A stretch of DNA of 64,000 bases, from assembly GCA_030615175.1 (NCBI GenBank), contig JAUWZX010000001.1, positions 263,840 through 327,839 on the forward strand, in the 5' to 3' direction. This document shows positions 1-8,308 of the stretch, in pieces. Origin of the DNA: Candidatus Parvarchaeota archaeon (lineage in GTDB: Archaea > Nanobdellota > Nanobdellia > WJKC01). The notes under the pieces were generated by a model, which worked only from the letters and a program-made list of their open reading frames with translations, did no database searches and was not told where the DNA came from. The position numbers and the translations under genes were made by a program. The stretch's first letter is position 1. The number at the start of each line of letters is the position of its first letter.

Positions 1-394
1 TCGGAACGTAATTCAATACTAATTCACCGTTGCTCTTGCCGCAGCCGAGAACGTCAGGACCATTTTTAATGATGACATATCCCTTGTAAGGATTCTTTAA
101 TTTTAATTTAAAACCGCGAGTCCAGTCATAAACTAATTCATCAGGGATTATTAGCACGTTTTTCTTGGCATTAATTAATTGAGCGCCCTCCATGGATAAA
201 CGGAACCCGTCACGCTCCAGCCTTCCAATGTACAATCCAGCGCCATCAGCATTAAATTTATTAGGATTAAAATTAATTAATCCGGAGACTAGGAAGACTT
301 TGTTCTTATTATTAATGAAGAACGCGCCCTTGATAACGTTGCCATACTGTTCCATCATTAAGGATTGTAATCTTTTAATATTCCCTGCCTTCAT
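1..394 (-). CDS. PUA-like RNA-binding protein of the NOL1/NOP2/fmu-associated family (partial)
   Basis: The frame reads leftwards from an ATG at 392-394 and runs off the window edge with no stop, so only about 131 residues are visible. The end of the visible part, NGPDVLGCGKSNGELVLNYV, resembles the small PUA-like proteins (COG3270 type) that accompany archaeal NOL1/NOP2/Sun methyltransferases. It starts 14 bases after the stop of just such a methyltransferase on the same strand, which supports a joint role in rRNA or tRNA modification. The family assignment comes from remembered motif similarity and from context; the C-terminus is unseen. Confidence 0.7.
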   Translation of the reverse strand, partial: MKAGNIKRLQSLMMEQYGNVIKGAFFINNKNKVFLVSGLINFNPNKFNADGAGLYIGRLERDGFRLSMEGAQLINAKKNVLIIPDELVYDWTRGFKLKLKNPYKGYVIIKNGPDVLGCGKSNGELVLNYVP

Positions 395-408
395 TTTCTT
401 AGCAGTAA

Positions 409-1329
409 TCACCTCTTCCTCACCTTTGCAATGAAGAATCCTTCAGTATCATTATCCATCGGGTAAACGCGGGCGCAGTGCTTAATGCTTGAATCATAAG
501 ATTCTTTACCCCATTCAGTGATTCCTGGACGCGTTTTAAGCCCTTTAATCCTGAATGGAACTACCCGCGCGTCAGGAAATCTCTGCAGTAAACAGTCAAT
601 AACTCTTTCATTCTCTTCAGGAGTGAGCGTGCAAGTGGAATAGACAAGCACGCCGCCCGGCTTTAAAGCAGTGAATGCAGAGTAAATAAGGAAGCGCTGT
701 AGGCGTGACAATTTATTAATCATGCGCAGATTCCATTGATTAAGAATTGACCATTTCTTGCGAACAGCTCCTTCAGCACTGCAAGGAGCGTCAACCAGCA
801 CTTTGTCAAACATGCAGGGGTTTTTCCTGTAATTCCCGCCGTCGCGTCGCGTAATAATCACGGAACTAACACCAATTCTTTGAAGATTAATCTTCAATAT
901 CTTAATCCTGTTAATTTGCACGTCATTAGCAAAGATTAAGCCTTCATCATTCATCATTGCAGCAATCTGTGAAGTCTTAGACCCAGGTGATGCTGCTAAG
1001 TCAAGGATTAATTCACCAGGCTTTGGATTCATCACTAATGGTGGAATCATGCTTGCTGGTTCCTGGCTGTAAAAGTAGCCGAGGAAGTGTTCAATGCAGT
1101 TACCAATGTGCTTAGGACCTTTTAGTACCCAGAATCCTTGTTTAATGAATGGAACTTGTTTTAACACCCAGTCCTTTCCTTCAAGCCTCTTAACAAGTGA
1201 TTTAATATTAATCTTTAATGTGTTAACGCGTAAACTCTTAATTAATGGTTTTTTAAGTATTTCAAAGTAATCCTCAGCTTCACTGCCTAATAATTTGACT
1301 GCACGTTCCTTAAATTGTTTTTTCATCAT
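409..1329 (-). CDS. NOL1/NOP2/Sun family RNA (cytosine-5) methyltransferase
   Basis: A SAM-dependent m5C methyltransferase acting on rRNA or tRNA. The SAM-binding motif LDLAASPGSKTSQIAAMM lies near residues 109-126. The catalytic motif IV VDAPCSAEGAVRK is near 178-190, and motif VI YSTCTLTPEENERV supplies the second cysteine near 230-243. Both cysteines of the family's two-cysteine mechanism are therefore present. The length of 306 residues is normal for the archaeal short form, which lacks its own PUA domain; the next gene downstream probably supplies that. Its start overlaps the stop of the dolichol-kinase-like gene by four bases (ATGA), so the two are likely co-translated. The exact target base cannot be read from the sequence. 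Confidence 0.93.
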   Translation of the reverse strand: MMKKQFKERAVKLLGSEAEDYFEILKKPLIKSLRVNTLKINIKSLVKRLEGKDWVLKQVPFIKQGFWVLKGPKHIGNCIEHFLGYFYSQEPASMIPPLVMNPKPGELILDLAASPGSKTSQIAAMMNDEGLIFANDVQINRIKILKINLQRIGVSSVIITRRDGGNYRKNPCMFDKVLVDAPCSAEGAVRKKWSILNQWNLRMINKLSRLQRFLIYSAFTALKPGGVLVYSTCTLTPEENERVIDCLLQRFPDARVVPFRIKGLKTRPGITEWGKESYDSSIKHCARVYPMDNDTEGFFIAKVRKR

Positions 1330-1934
1330 AATTTAATTGTATTAATTAATAAGGCAAGGAGCGAGGCATGGACTAATGGGGCTGTTAAATTGTCATAAGA
1401 ACTCCTGCTTTTAATTTCAGAAATTGCTGTGAAAAATGCAGCACCAAGACTTGTTAAGATGATTAATTGAATGCTTAAGCATGAAGGGGCATTAATAAAT
1501 CCCTGAACAAAGGGGATAAACCTTAATGATATTGCTGTGCCAATAAATGAGAATGCGAACATTGAGAAACTGCCAATAAGGGTGCTGTCACGAGTTATTT
1601 GCCTCCTGCCGTACTTCCTGCCCAGGAGTGTTGCGAAGCCGTCACCCCATGCCAGGGTTAGGATTCCAGCGCCAGCCAAGCGGTAATCAAAGAATATTGA
1701 TAATAAAAGCATTGACGTAATGTAATGAATAACTCTCCATAATGCACTTGTTCTCTTCTCCCCTGTTCTCATAATGATTGAGTAAATCCTTTTGTAACGC
1801 CTGCTGAATAGTGCTGCAATGATTAATAAAATGCATAGAATAATTATTATTAACCTGTCAAGGAAAAAATAAGTGATTACGAAGAATCCTACTATTATAT
1901 GCACTAACTTCCTCTTAAATTCCTGCTCGACCAC
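1326..1934 (-). CDS. Dolichol kinase-like / SEC59-DGK1 family membrane protein
   Basis: An integral membrane protein of 202 residues with about five to six hydrophobic segments. It has an early KRKLVHI motif and the signature LAWGDGFATLLGRKYGRRQI near residues 93-112. The GDG...GRK..G pattern is typical of CTP-dependent polyprenol/diacylglycerol kinases and phosphatidate cytidylyltransferase relatives. In archaea such proteins may phosphorylate dolichol or other isoprenols used as glycan or lipid carriers. It lies six bases downstream of the UMP kinase gene, in the same operon. The substrate (dolichol, geranylgeraniol or phosphatidate-like) is not resolved. Confidence 0.8.
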   Translation of the reverse strand: MVEQEFKRKLVHIIVGFFVITYFFLDRLIIIILCILLIIAALFSRRYKRIYSIIMRTGEKRTSALWRVIHYITSMLLLSIFFDYRLAGAGILTLAWGDGFATLLGRKYGRRQITRDSTLIGSFSMFAFSFIGTAISLRFIPFVQGFINAPSCLSIQLIILTSLGAAFFTAISEIKSRSSYDNLTAPLVHASLLALLINTIKL

Positions 1935-1940
1935 GATTAA

Positions 1941-2588
1941 TCACTCAATAACTGTGCCAATAAATCTCTTACCATTAATAACTTTCCTTAAATTACCAAG
2001 TCCTTTAATGAAGATTAACTTAATACCTTCTTTCTTTGCCAGTCTGCACGCTTTTAAGTCGAATATGAAGTTAGATCCTAACCCAAGCACTTCTTTTTCA
2101 GCAAGCATTATTAATTCATCGTAATTCATTTTTTTATACATTTTAGCATCTTTATGCTTTACAGGGTCCTTGTTATAAACTCCTTTAACGTTTGATAAAT
2201 TAATTACTACATCAGCTTTTATTAGTCCTGCAGCCATTACGCTGTCAGCGTCAGTAGTCATGCCTGGAAAGTAACCGTAGCCAGTAATGAATTTATCCTT
2301 ATTAGTCCTTATTTCGCGCAGATTGTTTGCTGCCTTGCAGCCAAGGATTTTGGCAACTAGTGTTGCATTCAACTCTGTTGCTTTCATGCCAATTAAGTCC
2401 ATATTAGTCTTACTCATCTTGAATTCCTTAGCAGCATTTATGTAATTCCGAGCCGTTTTCCCGCCACCGCAGACGAGAACAAATTCATGCCTTGACTTTG
2501 TTAATAATGCCTTTAATTCTTTTAAGAATTTAATATCAACTTCATTAGGAACTATTAATGAGCCGCCAAGACTGATAATGAACTTCAT
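1941..2588 (-). CDS. pyrH: UMP kinase (uridylate kinase), archaeal type
   Basis: Phosphorylates UMP to UDP in pyrimidine nucleotide synthesis. The 215-residue length and the motifs KFIISLGGSLIVP at the N-terminus, VCGGGKTARNYI near 39-50 and TTDADSVMAAGL near 111-122 match the archaeal amino-acid-kinase-fold PyrH. The stretch DLIGMKATELNATLVA, where bases and subunits contact, is also present. It sits 20 bases downstream of hisS and just upstream of a CTP-dependent lipid kinase-like gene. There are no signs of truncation. Confidence 0.93.
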   Translation of the reverse strand: MKFIISLGGSLIVPNEVDIKFLKELKALLTKSRHEFVLVCGGGKTARNYINAAKEFKMSKTNMDLIGMKATELNATLVAKILGCKAANNLREIRTNKDKFITGYGYFPGMTTDADSVMAAGLIKADVVINLSNVKGVYNKDPVKHKDAKMYKKMNYDELIMLAEKEVLGLGSNFIFDLKACRLAKKEGIKLIFIKGLGNLRKVINGKRFIGTVIE

Positions 2589-2608
2589 ATAAGATTACAA
2601 GGCGTTTC

Positions 2609-3892
2609 TTATTTAAAAAATACGTGCAAAATTCCTAGTTTAACTCTTTGTTCCTTTCCAGTCAGTAAGTTCCTAACCGTTACTTTTCCTTCCTTTAAGT
2701 CGCGCTCGCCAACTATTAATATGTACTTGATTCCTTTCTTGGCTGCGTACTCAATATTCTTTGTCAAGCTCCTGTTCTTCAAGTCTGTTTCAACATTAAT
2801 GCCTTTTTTCCTTAACTTGCTTGTAATGCTTAATGCCTTAATTAATTGCGCTTCACTGACTGGTGCCACGTAAGCCATGGTCATTGTTTTCTTAAGTTCT
2901 TTTTTCTTGGCAAGCGTTTGATAAACTGGTTCTATGCCTATGCTGATACCTACTGCTGGTATCTTTGTTCCAATGAATTGCTGAATCATGTCATCATACC
3001 TTCCGCCGCCTGCAAAGGAAACATTAAGTTCTTTAGCGCTTACTTCAAAAATTGTTCCAGTATAGTAATCAAGTCCTCTTACCAGACTTAAATCAATTGA
3101 GTAACCTTTCTTTATTCCCATTGCATTAAGGTAGTTGATTAATTCCTTTAACTCCTTAATTCCTGCGTTTCCCGGAACCCATTTTTTTACTTTCTTCAGT
3201 ACCTCGCTTGGCATCCCTTTTATCTTAATGATTCTTAACAAGTTCTTTACTGATTCATTGCTTATTCCATTATCTTCCAGTTCCTTCTGTAATCTCTTAA
3301 TTCCTATTTTATCTAATTTATCTATTGCCCTGTAAGCCTGTAATGTCCTGTCAGGACGCACTCCAGCGTAATTCATTAACCCTTGCAGTAGTTTCCTGTT
3401 ATTAATTCTTACTTCATAGTTCTTGAATCCTAATTCCTTAAAGCAGTCTATTGCGACTGCTATGCATTCAGCGTCAGCCATTAATGACTTGGTTCCGTAA
3501 ACGTCAGCGTCTAACTGGTAGAATTCCCTGAGTCGTCCTGGCTTTACTTCTCCATACCTGAATACCCTGCCGTACTGGTATCTTTTGAATGGCATTGGCA
3601 TTCTTGGATTCATTGCAAGCACTCGAGCGCTTGGTACGGTTAAATCAAATCTTAATCCAAGCCTCCTTCCTCCCTGGTCCTTAAAATTATAAGTTTCCTT
3701 TGCTATTGCTTCTCCACTGCCGCTCTTGATAGTGAGTGTTTCCCATCTCTCAAGTACTGGCGTGTCAAGAGGTAGGAACCCGTACTTCTCGAATACTTTA
3801 ATACAGGTATTAACTATCTCGTTTCGCAGTAATTGCTCTGGCGGCAAGTAATCAGCAGTTCCCCTAACCCTTTCTAACTCCATGTTAATCAT
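2609..3892 (-). CDS. hisS: Histidine--tRNA ligase
   Basis: Class II aminoacyl-tRNA synthetase charging tRNA-His. Visible features are the N-terminal RVRGTADYLPPE, motif 2 around RYQYGRVFRYGEVKPGR (residues 103-119), the histidine-binding motif GLDYYTGTIFEVS near 271-283 and motif 3 AVGISIGIEP near 314-323. The C-terminal anticodon-binding domain includes LIVGERDLKEGKVTVRNL. The length of 427 residues is usual. The start at 3892 overlaps the stop of the upstream LOG-like gene by four bases; an internal Met at codon 4 is an alternative. A tRNA-His gene lies about 670 bases upstream on the same strand. Confidence 0.96.
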   Translation of the reverse strand: MINMELERVRGTADYLPPEQLLRNEIVNTCIKVFEKYGFLPLDTPVLERWETLTIKSGSGEAIAKETYNFKDQGGRRLGLRFDLTVPSARVLAMNPRMPMPFKRYQYGRVFRYGEVKPGRLREFYQLDADVYGTKSLMADAECIAVAIDCFKELGFKNYEVRINNRKLLQGLMNYAGVRPDRTLQAYRAIDKLDKIGIKRLQKELEDNGISNESVKNLLRIIKIKGMPSEVLKKVKKWVPGNAGIKELKELINYLNAMGIKKGYSIDLSLVRGLDYYTGTIFEVSAKELNVSFAGGGRYDDMIQQFIGTKIPAVGISIGIEPVYQTLAKKKELKKTMTMAYVAPVSEAQLIKALSITSKLRKKGINVETDLKNRSLTKNIEYAAKKGIKYILIVGERDLKEGKVTVRNLLTGKEQRVKLGILHVFFK

Positions 3893-4407
3893 AATAAATC
3901 ACTTCTTTTTATTATTTGTTTAACAAGCATGATTGCTTGTTCAGGAGTGTCTGCTGTAATAAATAACTCTTTTCTTCTTTTATCCAAATATTTGTTTTCA
4001 AGTTTACCAGACCATCCTTCAGTTCCTTTAATAATAACAACCGGTATCTTGTTTTGGTATGCAACACTTAGTTCATTTAGCGTTCCACTGCCACCATTTA
4101 TTGAAATAATTGCTTGACAAGCTAAAGGTAATAAATATTCTCTTAACCCTATGGCTCCATAAACTGGTATGCAGATATCCACTTCTGGAGCAACGTTTTT
4201 CTTATCTCTGACAATGCCTATTACTAACCCATTTCTGGATTTAGCTCCTCTCATTGAAGCTTGCACTAAGCCTCCCTGCTCTTCTCCACCACAAATTAAT
4301 GCAAATCCATTATCAGCAATTAACTCTCCAATTTGTACTGCAATCTTTTCTAATCTCTTGTCATACTCAATATCCGAGTAGGATCCAATAACACCCACTT
4401 GCTTCAT
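3889..4407 (-). CDS. LOG-like Rossmann protein (TIGR00725 / SLOG family)
   Basis: A 172-residue protein with MKQVGVIGSY at the N-terminus, LICGGEEQGGLVQASMRGAK near residues 37-56 and the hallmark GGSGTLNELSVAYQ near 105-118. This is the nucleotide-binding pattern of the TIGR00725/YpsA-SLOG group, related to LOG phosphoribohydrolases and molybdenum-cofactor carrier-like proteins. The usual LOG motif PGGxGTxxE appears here as NGGSGTLNE. A role in nucleotide or nucleotide-sugar binding is likely, but the substrate is unknown. It is the first gene of the run that continues into hisS and pyrH. Confidence 0.8.
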   Translation of the reverse strand: MKQVGVIGSYSDIEYDKRLEKIAVQIGELIADNGFALICGGEEQGGLVQASMRGAKSRNGLVIGIVRDKKNVAPEVDICIPVYGAIGLREYLLPLACQAIISINGGSGTLNELSVAYQNKIPVVIIKGTEGWSGKLENKYLDKRRKELFITADTPEQAIMLVKQIIKRSDLL

Positions 4408-4558
4408 GCTGCCACGTCCCTATTAATGTTGCACATCCCGCATTTATCTTCTAAAGTGCTTAATAACTCATTTAGCTTCCTGTTTTTCTTACTTAAGGTG
4501 AACTAATTCACCACTTTCATTTTTCATATTAATCCTCCTCTTTTTATTATTTTAGAAA

Positions 4559-4637
4559 TGGGGCCTGGACCGGGATTTGAACCCGGGTCAGGGGATCCAC
4601 AGTCCCCTATACTAAACCAAGCTATACAATCCAGGCC
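4559..4637 (-). tRNA. tRNA-His (anticodon GTG)
   Basis: On the minus strand an acceptor stem GCCTGGA pairs with TCCAGGC. The anticodon arm GGGGA-CTGTGGA-TCCCC gives anticodon GTG, and the T arm is CCGGG-TTCAAAT-CCCGG. A G at position -1 (4637) faces C73, the hallmark of tRNA-His, and the 3' CCA is encoded (4559-4561). The other six tRNAs in this window do not encode CCA. No intron is seen. Confidence 0.95.
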
Positions 4638-4753
4638 ATAAATGAACTACATCACTGTAGCACTCAATAATTTTATTATAGGCGAGACTAAGAAAAACTT
4701 TTCTGTCAATGAACTAAATCAACTCTGGCCATAAGAAAGTAAAATAAACCTGT

Positions 4754-5530
4754 TCATTTATAAAGTTTTCTGAAGTAAAGTATTGCTCTCGTAATCACGT
4801 TCAAATTCTCTAAGTCAGAGTATTTCTGCCCTACTATCCTGGCTGCTGCTTTCTTGAATCCAATGCTTGCCCTGCAGTTAGGTTTGTAATCAACTACTGA
4901 ATGATTCTTAACTTGACTAATCTTCACATGCTCATCGTTAGGTACTATTGAGAGTAATGGAATGTTTAGGAATTCCTTAACATTCTCAGGCGATAATTCA
5001 TACTTGCGGCCGTTATGCCTGTTAAGTATGAATCCAATTGCTGGGACTCCTAGACTCTTGCTTAATTCAATAGTCTTGAGAGAATCAGTAATGCTTGGAA
5101 GGTTAGGGTTGGTTATGATGAGTAATTCATCGCTGGCTTCAATTGCAGTTCTTGCTTCATTCCTAATGCCTGCACTGCAGTCAAGTAATATTATGTCGCA
5201 GATGCCGTCAAGTTTTCGCAATTCTTTGCCTAAATTCTTTTTTGTTTTCTTGCTTAACTCCCACATACTCATTCCTGCAGGCACTATCTTAATGCCATTG
5301 GGATGAGCGTATACTGCTTCGTAAATGCTTTTATTATTTGCTAGCACGTCATGAAGAGTTGTCCCTACTCTCGGCATGCCTAAGTGTAATGATAAGTTTG
5401 GAGTTCCCATGTTAGCGTCAATTATAATTGTGTCATAACCGAACTTGTTAAGTGCAGAGCCGAGGTTAACCACTGAAGTGGTCTTGCCAACGCCGCCCTT
5501 GCCAGAAGCAACGCAGATAACTCGAGTCAT
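4754..5530 (-). CDS. minD: MinD/ParA-family P-loop ATPase
   Basis: A 258-residue cytoplasmic ATPase with the deviant Walker A motif SGKGGVGKTTSVVNLG (residues 9-24). It also has the switch region IIDANMGTPNLSLHLG and a Walker B-like IILLDCSAGIRNEA. The C-terminus (RAILYFRKLYK) is short, aromatic and basic and could form a membrane-targeting helix as in MinD; that is inference. It is divergent from the surface-protein locus that starts at 5629, with a 98-base gap, so shared regulation is possible. Archaeal MinD homologues position surface machinery in some species, but the role here is not shown. Confidence 0.88.
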   Translation of the reverse strand: MTRVICVASGKGGVGKTTSVVNLGSALNKFGYDTIIIDANMGTPNLSLHLGMPRVGTTLHDVLANNKSIYEAVYAHPNGIKIVPAGMSMWELSKKTKKNLGKELRKLDGICDIILLDCSAGIRNEARTAIEASDELLIITNPNLPSITDSLKTIELSKSLGVPAIGFILNRHNGRKYELSPENVKEFLNIPLLSIVPNDEHVKISQVKNHSVVDYKPNCRASIGFKKAAARIVGQKYSDLENLNVITRAILYFRKLYK

Positions 5531-5628
5531 AACAAGTTTTAGTCAACGTAGTTATTTATAAGTTTTGTGATGCCCTTTTTCTATTAAAGAAATGCTTAAA
5601 TAATTATTAATCCTAATAAATAATTATC

Positions 5629-6207
5629 ATGCCGGACAAGGATGTGATTATATTATCTAGTTTGGGCATTGCCTTTACATTTAATTTATTCCTGCTAGGA
5701 TTCTTTGCTTATGGAGAGGGGCAATTACTAATAACAGCGCTTGCGAGTTATGAGGAGGACTCCACTTCAGTAACAGCAACTGTTTCAGAGTTTGTTGATG
5801 TTTCACTAACAAATCCTAGCCCGGATTGGAGCAGTATTGACCCTGGTGACGTGAATGAGACTGCTGGTACAAATCCAACAATGACTATAAGTTCTGCAAG
5901 CGCTACGAATCTTGCAACTGATATTTACATAAGGTGCACTAATTTCACTTCAGGGGATTATAATATAACGCCGAATTATCTTTACTTTGAGAATGATGCT
6001 CCTGTGAATTTCTCATGCGATCCTGCTTATGATGTTGTTACCAAGGTAGCGGACTTGACCTGTCCTTGCGGTGGCAGTGCGCAGACACAGGATGTGGACT
6101 GGATGCTTAGCATTCCATCTGGTCAGGCAGCAGGGTCATATACTTCAACGGCCTATATCTGCTTGACAAAGGATGGTACATCAGTAACGGGGAGTACATG
6201 TTCATGA
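5629..6207 (+). CDS. Secreted six-cysteine surface protein, copy 1 of duplicated module (A1)
   Basis: I do not recognise the family. The protein is 192 residues with one N-terminal hydrophobic segment (about residues 8-28) followed by a Thr/Ser/Asn-rich beta-type domain with six cysteines. Conserved stretches include FVDVSLTNPSPDWSSIDPGD and TCPCGGSAQTQDVDWMLSIP. An exported, disulfide-stabilised surface domain with several N-glycosylation sequons (NFT, NIT, NET, NFS) is likely. Its stop overlaps the next gene by four bases (ATGA). It is nearly identical in the centre to the protein at 6896, at DNA level too, so this is a recent tandem copy. The arrangement resembles a secreted protein paired with a membrane-anchored partner. 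Confidence 0.85.
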   Translation: MPDKDVIILSSLGIAFTFNLFLLGFFAYGEGQLLITALASYEEDSTSVTATVSEFVDVSLTNPSPDWSSIDPGDVNETAGTNPTMTISSASATNLATDIYIRCTNFTSGDYNITPNYLYFENDAPVNFSCDPAYDVVTKVADLTCPCGGSAQTQDVDWMLSIPSGQAAGSYTSTAYICLTKDGTSVTGSTCS

Positions 6208-6896
6208 AAAAATTAATTATGATTGGGCTTGCATTGATTATGATTTCTGCAGCAGGTGCTCAGGTGTATAATTATGCTTCTGTGCAGCCTGGTAAAGTTC
6301 TTAATGTTATTCCTGGTGGGGAAGTGACAACTAAGTTATTGTTTTATAATTATTATGGTGACGCAATCACGCACATATCTCTTTTTCCGATATCAATTCC
6401 TGATGGCTGGATACTTGAGATAATTCCCTCGGTGCATAATGATACTTTTGATGTTAGCGGTGAGTTAGTTACTGTTAGTGAAAACTTGTTCGTGGCTCCT
6501 GAGGAAGCGTATCTTGAGAAAATGGTTGAGGAGGGTTATGAGTATCTTGAAGTTGCGGGAGTGGATGGTTATGTTCGAGCCAAGGTTGTTAATGTTATAA
6601 TTAAAGTGCCTGAAGATGCAGAGGTGAGGGAGGTTTTTGATGTTAAGATAGGCAGCCGCGCTGCTTGGCTTGGTCTTCGTAGTGGTACTATAAGCGTTAA
6701 GCAGGAGAGGGGGTTCAGTTATCAGGTTAAGATTGTTCCTGAGGAGGAGTACATAAGGTTTGTTGAGCCGACAGGTTTTTCAGTGTTAGATTTTGTTCAG
6801 GAAAAGGCTGTTTTAATATTAATATTTACACTAATAATATTAAGCATCACAATGTCTTACATGGTATTCCTGTTAAAGAAGAAGAGGAAGAAGTAA
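6204..6896 (+). CDS. Membrane-anchored Ig-like surface protein, copy 1 of duplicated module (B1)
   Basis: The family is not recognised. I chose the ATG at 6204 because it overlaps the preceding stop as ATGA, exactly as the start of the second copy does; an in-frame ATG at 6198 is the alternative. The protein has a signal peptide ending near SAAGAQ, a beta-rich domain of about 170 residues beginning VYNYASVQPGKVLNVIPGGE, and a C-terminal transmembrane helix. A lysine-rich tail (LLKKKRKK) follows, so the domain faces outside. No cysteines are seen in the extracellular part, in contrast to its partner A1. It probably anchors or chaperones A1; that is inference from pairing. Confidence 0.85.
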   Translation: MKKLIMIGLALIMISAAGAQVYNYASVQPGKVLNVIPGGEVTTKLLFYNYYGDAITHISLFPISIPDGWILEIIPSVHNDTFDVSGELVTVSENLFVAPEEAYLEKMVEEGYEYLEVAGVDGYVRAKVVNVIIKVPEDAEVREVFDVKIGSRAAWLGLRSGTISVKQERGFSYQVKIVPEEEYIRFVEPTGFSVLDFVQEKAVLILIFTLIILSITMSYMVFLLKKKRKK

Positions 6897-7492
6897 TGAA
6901 AAAAAACTTATTGTTGGATAAGGATACGATTATAACCTTTAGTTTAGGCGTTGCCTTTGTATTTAATTTATTCCTGTTGGGCTACTTTGCTTATGGAGGG
7001 GGGCAATTACTAATAACAGCTCTTGCAAGTTATGAGGAAGATACTACTACTGCAGTAGTTGATGTTTCAGAGTTCGTTGATGTTTCACTAACAAATCCTA
7101 GCCCTGACTGGGGCAGTATGGACCCTGGTGACGTGAATGAGACTGCTGGTACAAATCCGACAATGACTATAAGTTCTGCAAGCGCTACGAATCTTGCAAC
7201 TGATATTTACATAAGGTGCACTAATTTCACTTCAGGGGATTATAATATAACGCCGAATTATCTTTACTTTGAGAATGATGCTCCTGCGAATTTCTCATGC
7301 GATCCTGCTTATGATGTTGTTACCAAAGTAGCGGACTTGACCTGTCCTTGCGGCGGCAGTGCGCAGACACAGGACGTGGACTGGATGCTTAGCATTCCAA
7401 CTGGTCAGGCAGCAGCAACTGATTACACTTCAAATGTTTATATTTGCTTGACAAAGGATGGGACTGCAATAAGTGGGAGTACATGCGAATGA
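6896..7492 (+). CDS. Secreted six-cysteine surface protein, copy 2 (A2)
   Basis: A 198-residue paralogue of the protein at 5629. The N-terminal hydrophobic segment and all six cysteines are kept. The central 85 residues or so differ by about one residue and the DNA there is almost unchanged, while the first 60 residues and the C-terminus have diverged. Its start codon shares one base with the stop of B1 (TAATG), so the four module genes are translationally chained. Two copies with a variable N-terminus and tail could give interchangeable surface subunits; function is unknown. Confidence 0.85.
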   Translation: MKKNLLLDKDTIITFSLGVAFVFNLFLLGYFAYGGGQLLITALASYEEDTTTAVVDVSEFVDVSLTNPSPDWGSMDPGDVNETAGTNPTMTISSASATNLATDIYIRCTNFTSGDYNITPNYLYFENDAPANFSCDPAYDVVTKVADLTCPCGGSAQTQDVDWMLSIPTGQAAATDYTSNVYICLTKDGTAISGSTCE

Positions 7493-8205
7493 AGAAGGCA
7501 ATAATAATCGGACTTGTATTGATTATGATATCAATAGCAAGTGCTCAGGTGTATAATTATGCTTCTGTGCAGCCTGGTAAAGTTCTTAATGTTATTCCTG
7601 GCGGTGAAGTGACAACTAAGTTATTGTTTTATAATTATTACGGCGACGCAATCACGCACATATCTCTTTTTCCGATATCAATTCCTGAGGGTTGGGTGTT
7701 GGAAATAGACCCAGCAGTGCATAATGATACTTTTGATGTTAGCGGTGAGTTAGTTACTGTTAGTGAGAACTTGTTCGTTTCTCCTGAGGAAGCGTATCCT
7801 GAGAAGAGGGTTGAGGAGGGTTATGAGTACCTTGAAGTTGCGGGAGTGGATGGTTATGTTCGAGCCAAGGTTGTTAATATTGTGATAAGAGTGCCTGAAG
7901 ATGCAGAGGTGAGGGAGGTTTTTGATGTTAAGATAGGCAGCCGCGCTGCCTGGTTAGGTCTTCAGAGTGGGACTATAAGCGTTAAGCAGGAGAGGGGGTT
8001 CAGTTATCAGGTTAAGATTGTTCCTGAGGAGGAGTACATAAGGTTTGTTGAGCCGACAGGTTTTTCAGTGTTAGGGTTTGTTCAGGAAAATACTGTTATA
8101 ATATTAATATTTACGTTAATAATATTAAGCATCACAATGTTTTACATGGCATTCATGTTAAAGAAGAAGGGTAAAATAGCAAGTAAGAGGCGTAAGAAAA
8201 AATGA
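7489..8205 (+). CDS. Membrane-anchored Ig-like surface protein, copy 2 (B2)
   Basis: A paralogue of B1. The start at 7489 overlaps the A2 stop as ATGA and gives a clean signal peptide (MKKAIIIGLVLIMIS... ending near ASAQ). Longer in-frame starts at 7444 or 7483 would put charged residues before it and are less likely. The extracellular domain shares long identical blocks with B1, for example PGGEVTTKLLFYNYYGDAI. The C-terminal transmembrane helix is kept and ends in a longer basic tail, KKKGKIASKRRKKK. The stop overlaps a further ATG at 8202, the probable true start of the next gene. Confidence 0.85.
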   Translation: MKKAIIIGLVLIMISIASAQVYNYASVQPGKVLNVIPGGEVTTKLLFYNYYGDAITHISLFPISIPEGWVLEIDPAVHNDTFDVSGELVTVSENLFVSPEEAYPEKRVEEGYEYLEVAGVDGYVRAKVVNIVIRVPEDAEVREVFDVKIGSRAAWLGLQSGTISVKQERGFSYQVKIVPEEEYIRFVEPTGFSVLGFVQENTVIILIFTLIILSITMFYMAFMLKKKGKIASKRRKKK

Positions 8206-8218
8206 AAAAAAAAAAAAA
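8205..8218 (+). repeat. 14-base poly-A tract at the start of the Ig/OB membrane protein
   Basis: Directly after an ATG at 8202 come fourteen A residues, then TTAATACTGG. With 14 A the ATG frame stops after six codons. With a tract length divisible by three (12 or 15) the ATG would join the 694-codon frame below and supply a lysine-rich signal peptide. The tract is thus a length-sensitive switch, a slippage site or a sequencing indel. Confidence 0.8.
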
Positions 8219-8308
8219 TTAATACTGGTTATTTTTTTATGCATTAATTGTGCTTTATCACAGTCATTAGATGAAGGGTCTTCCACTGCTACAGTCACTG
8301 TTAATGAA

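Noticed and set aside
7444-7488. A longer start for the B2 surface protein.
   Set aside because: It would place charged and Cys/Trp residues before the signal peptide; the ATG at 7489 mirrors the ATGA junction of the first copy.
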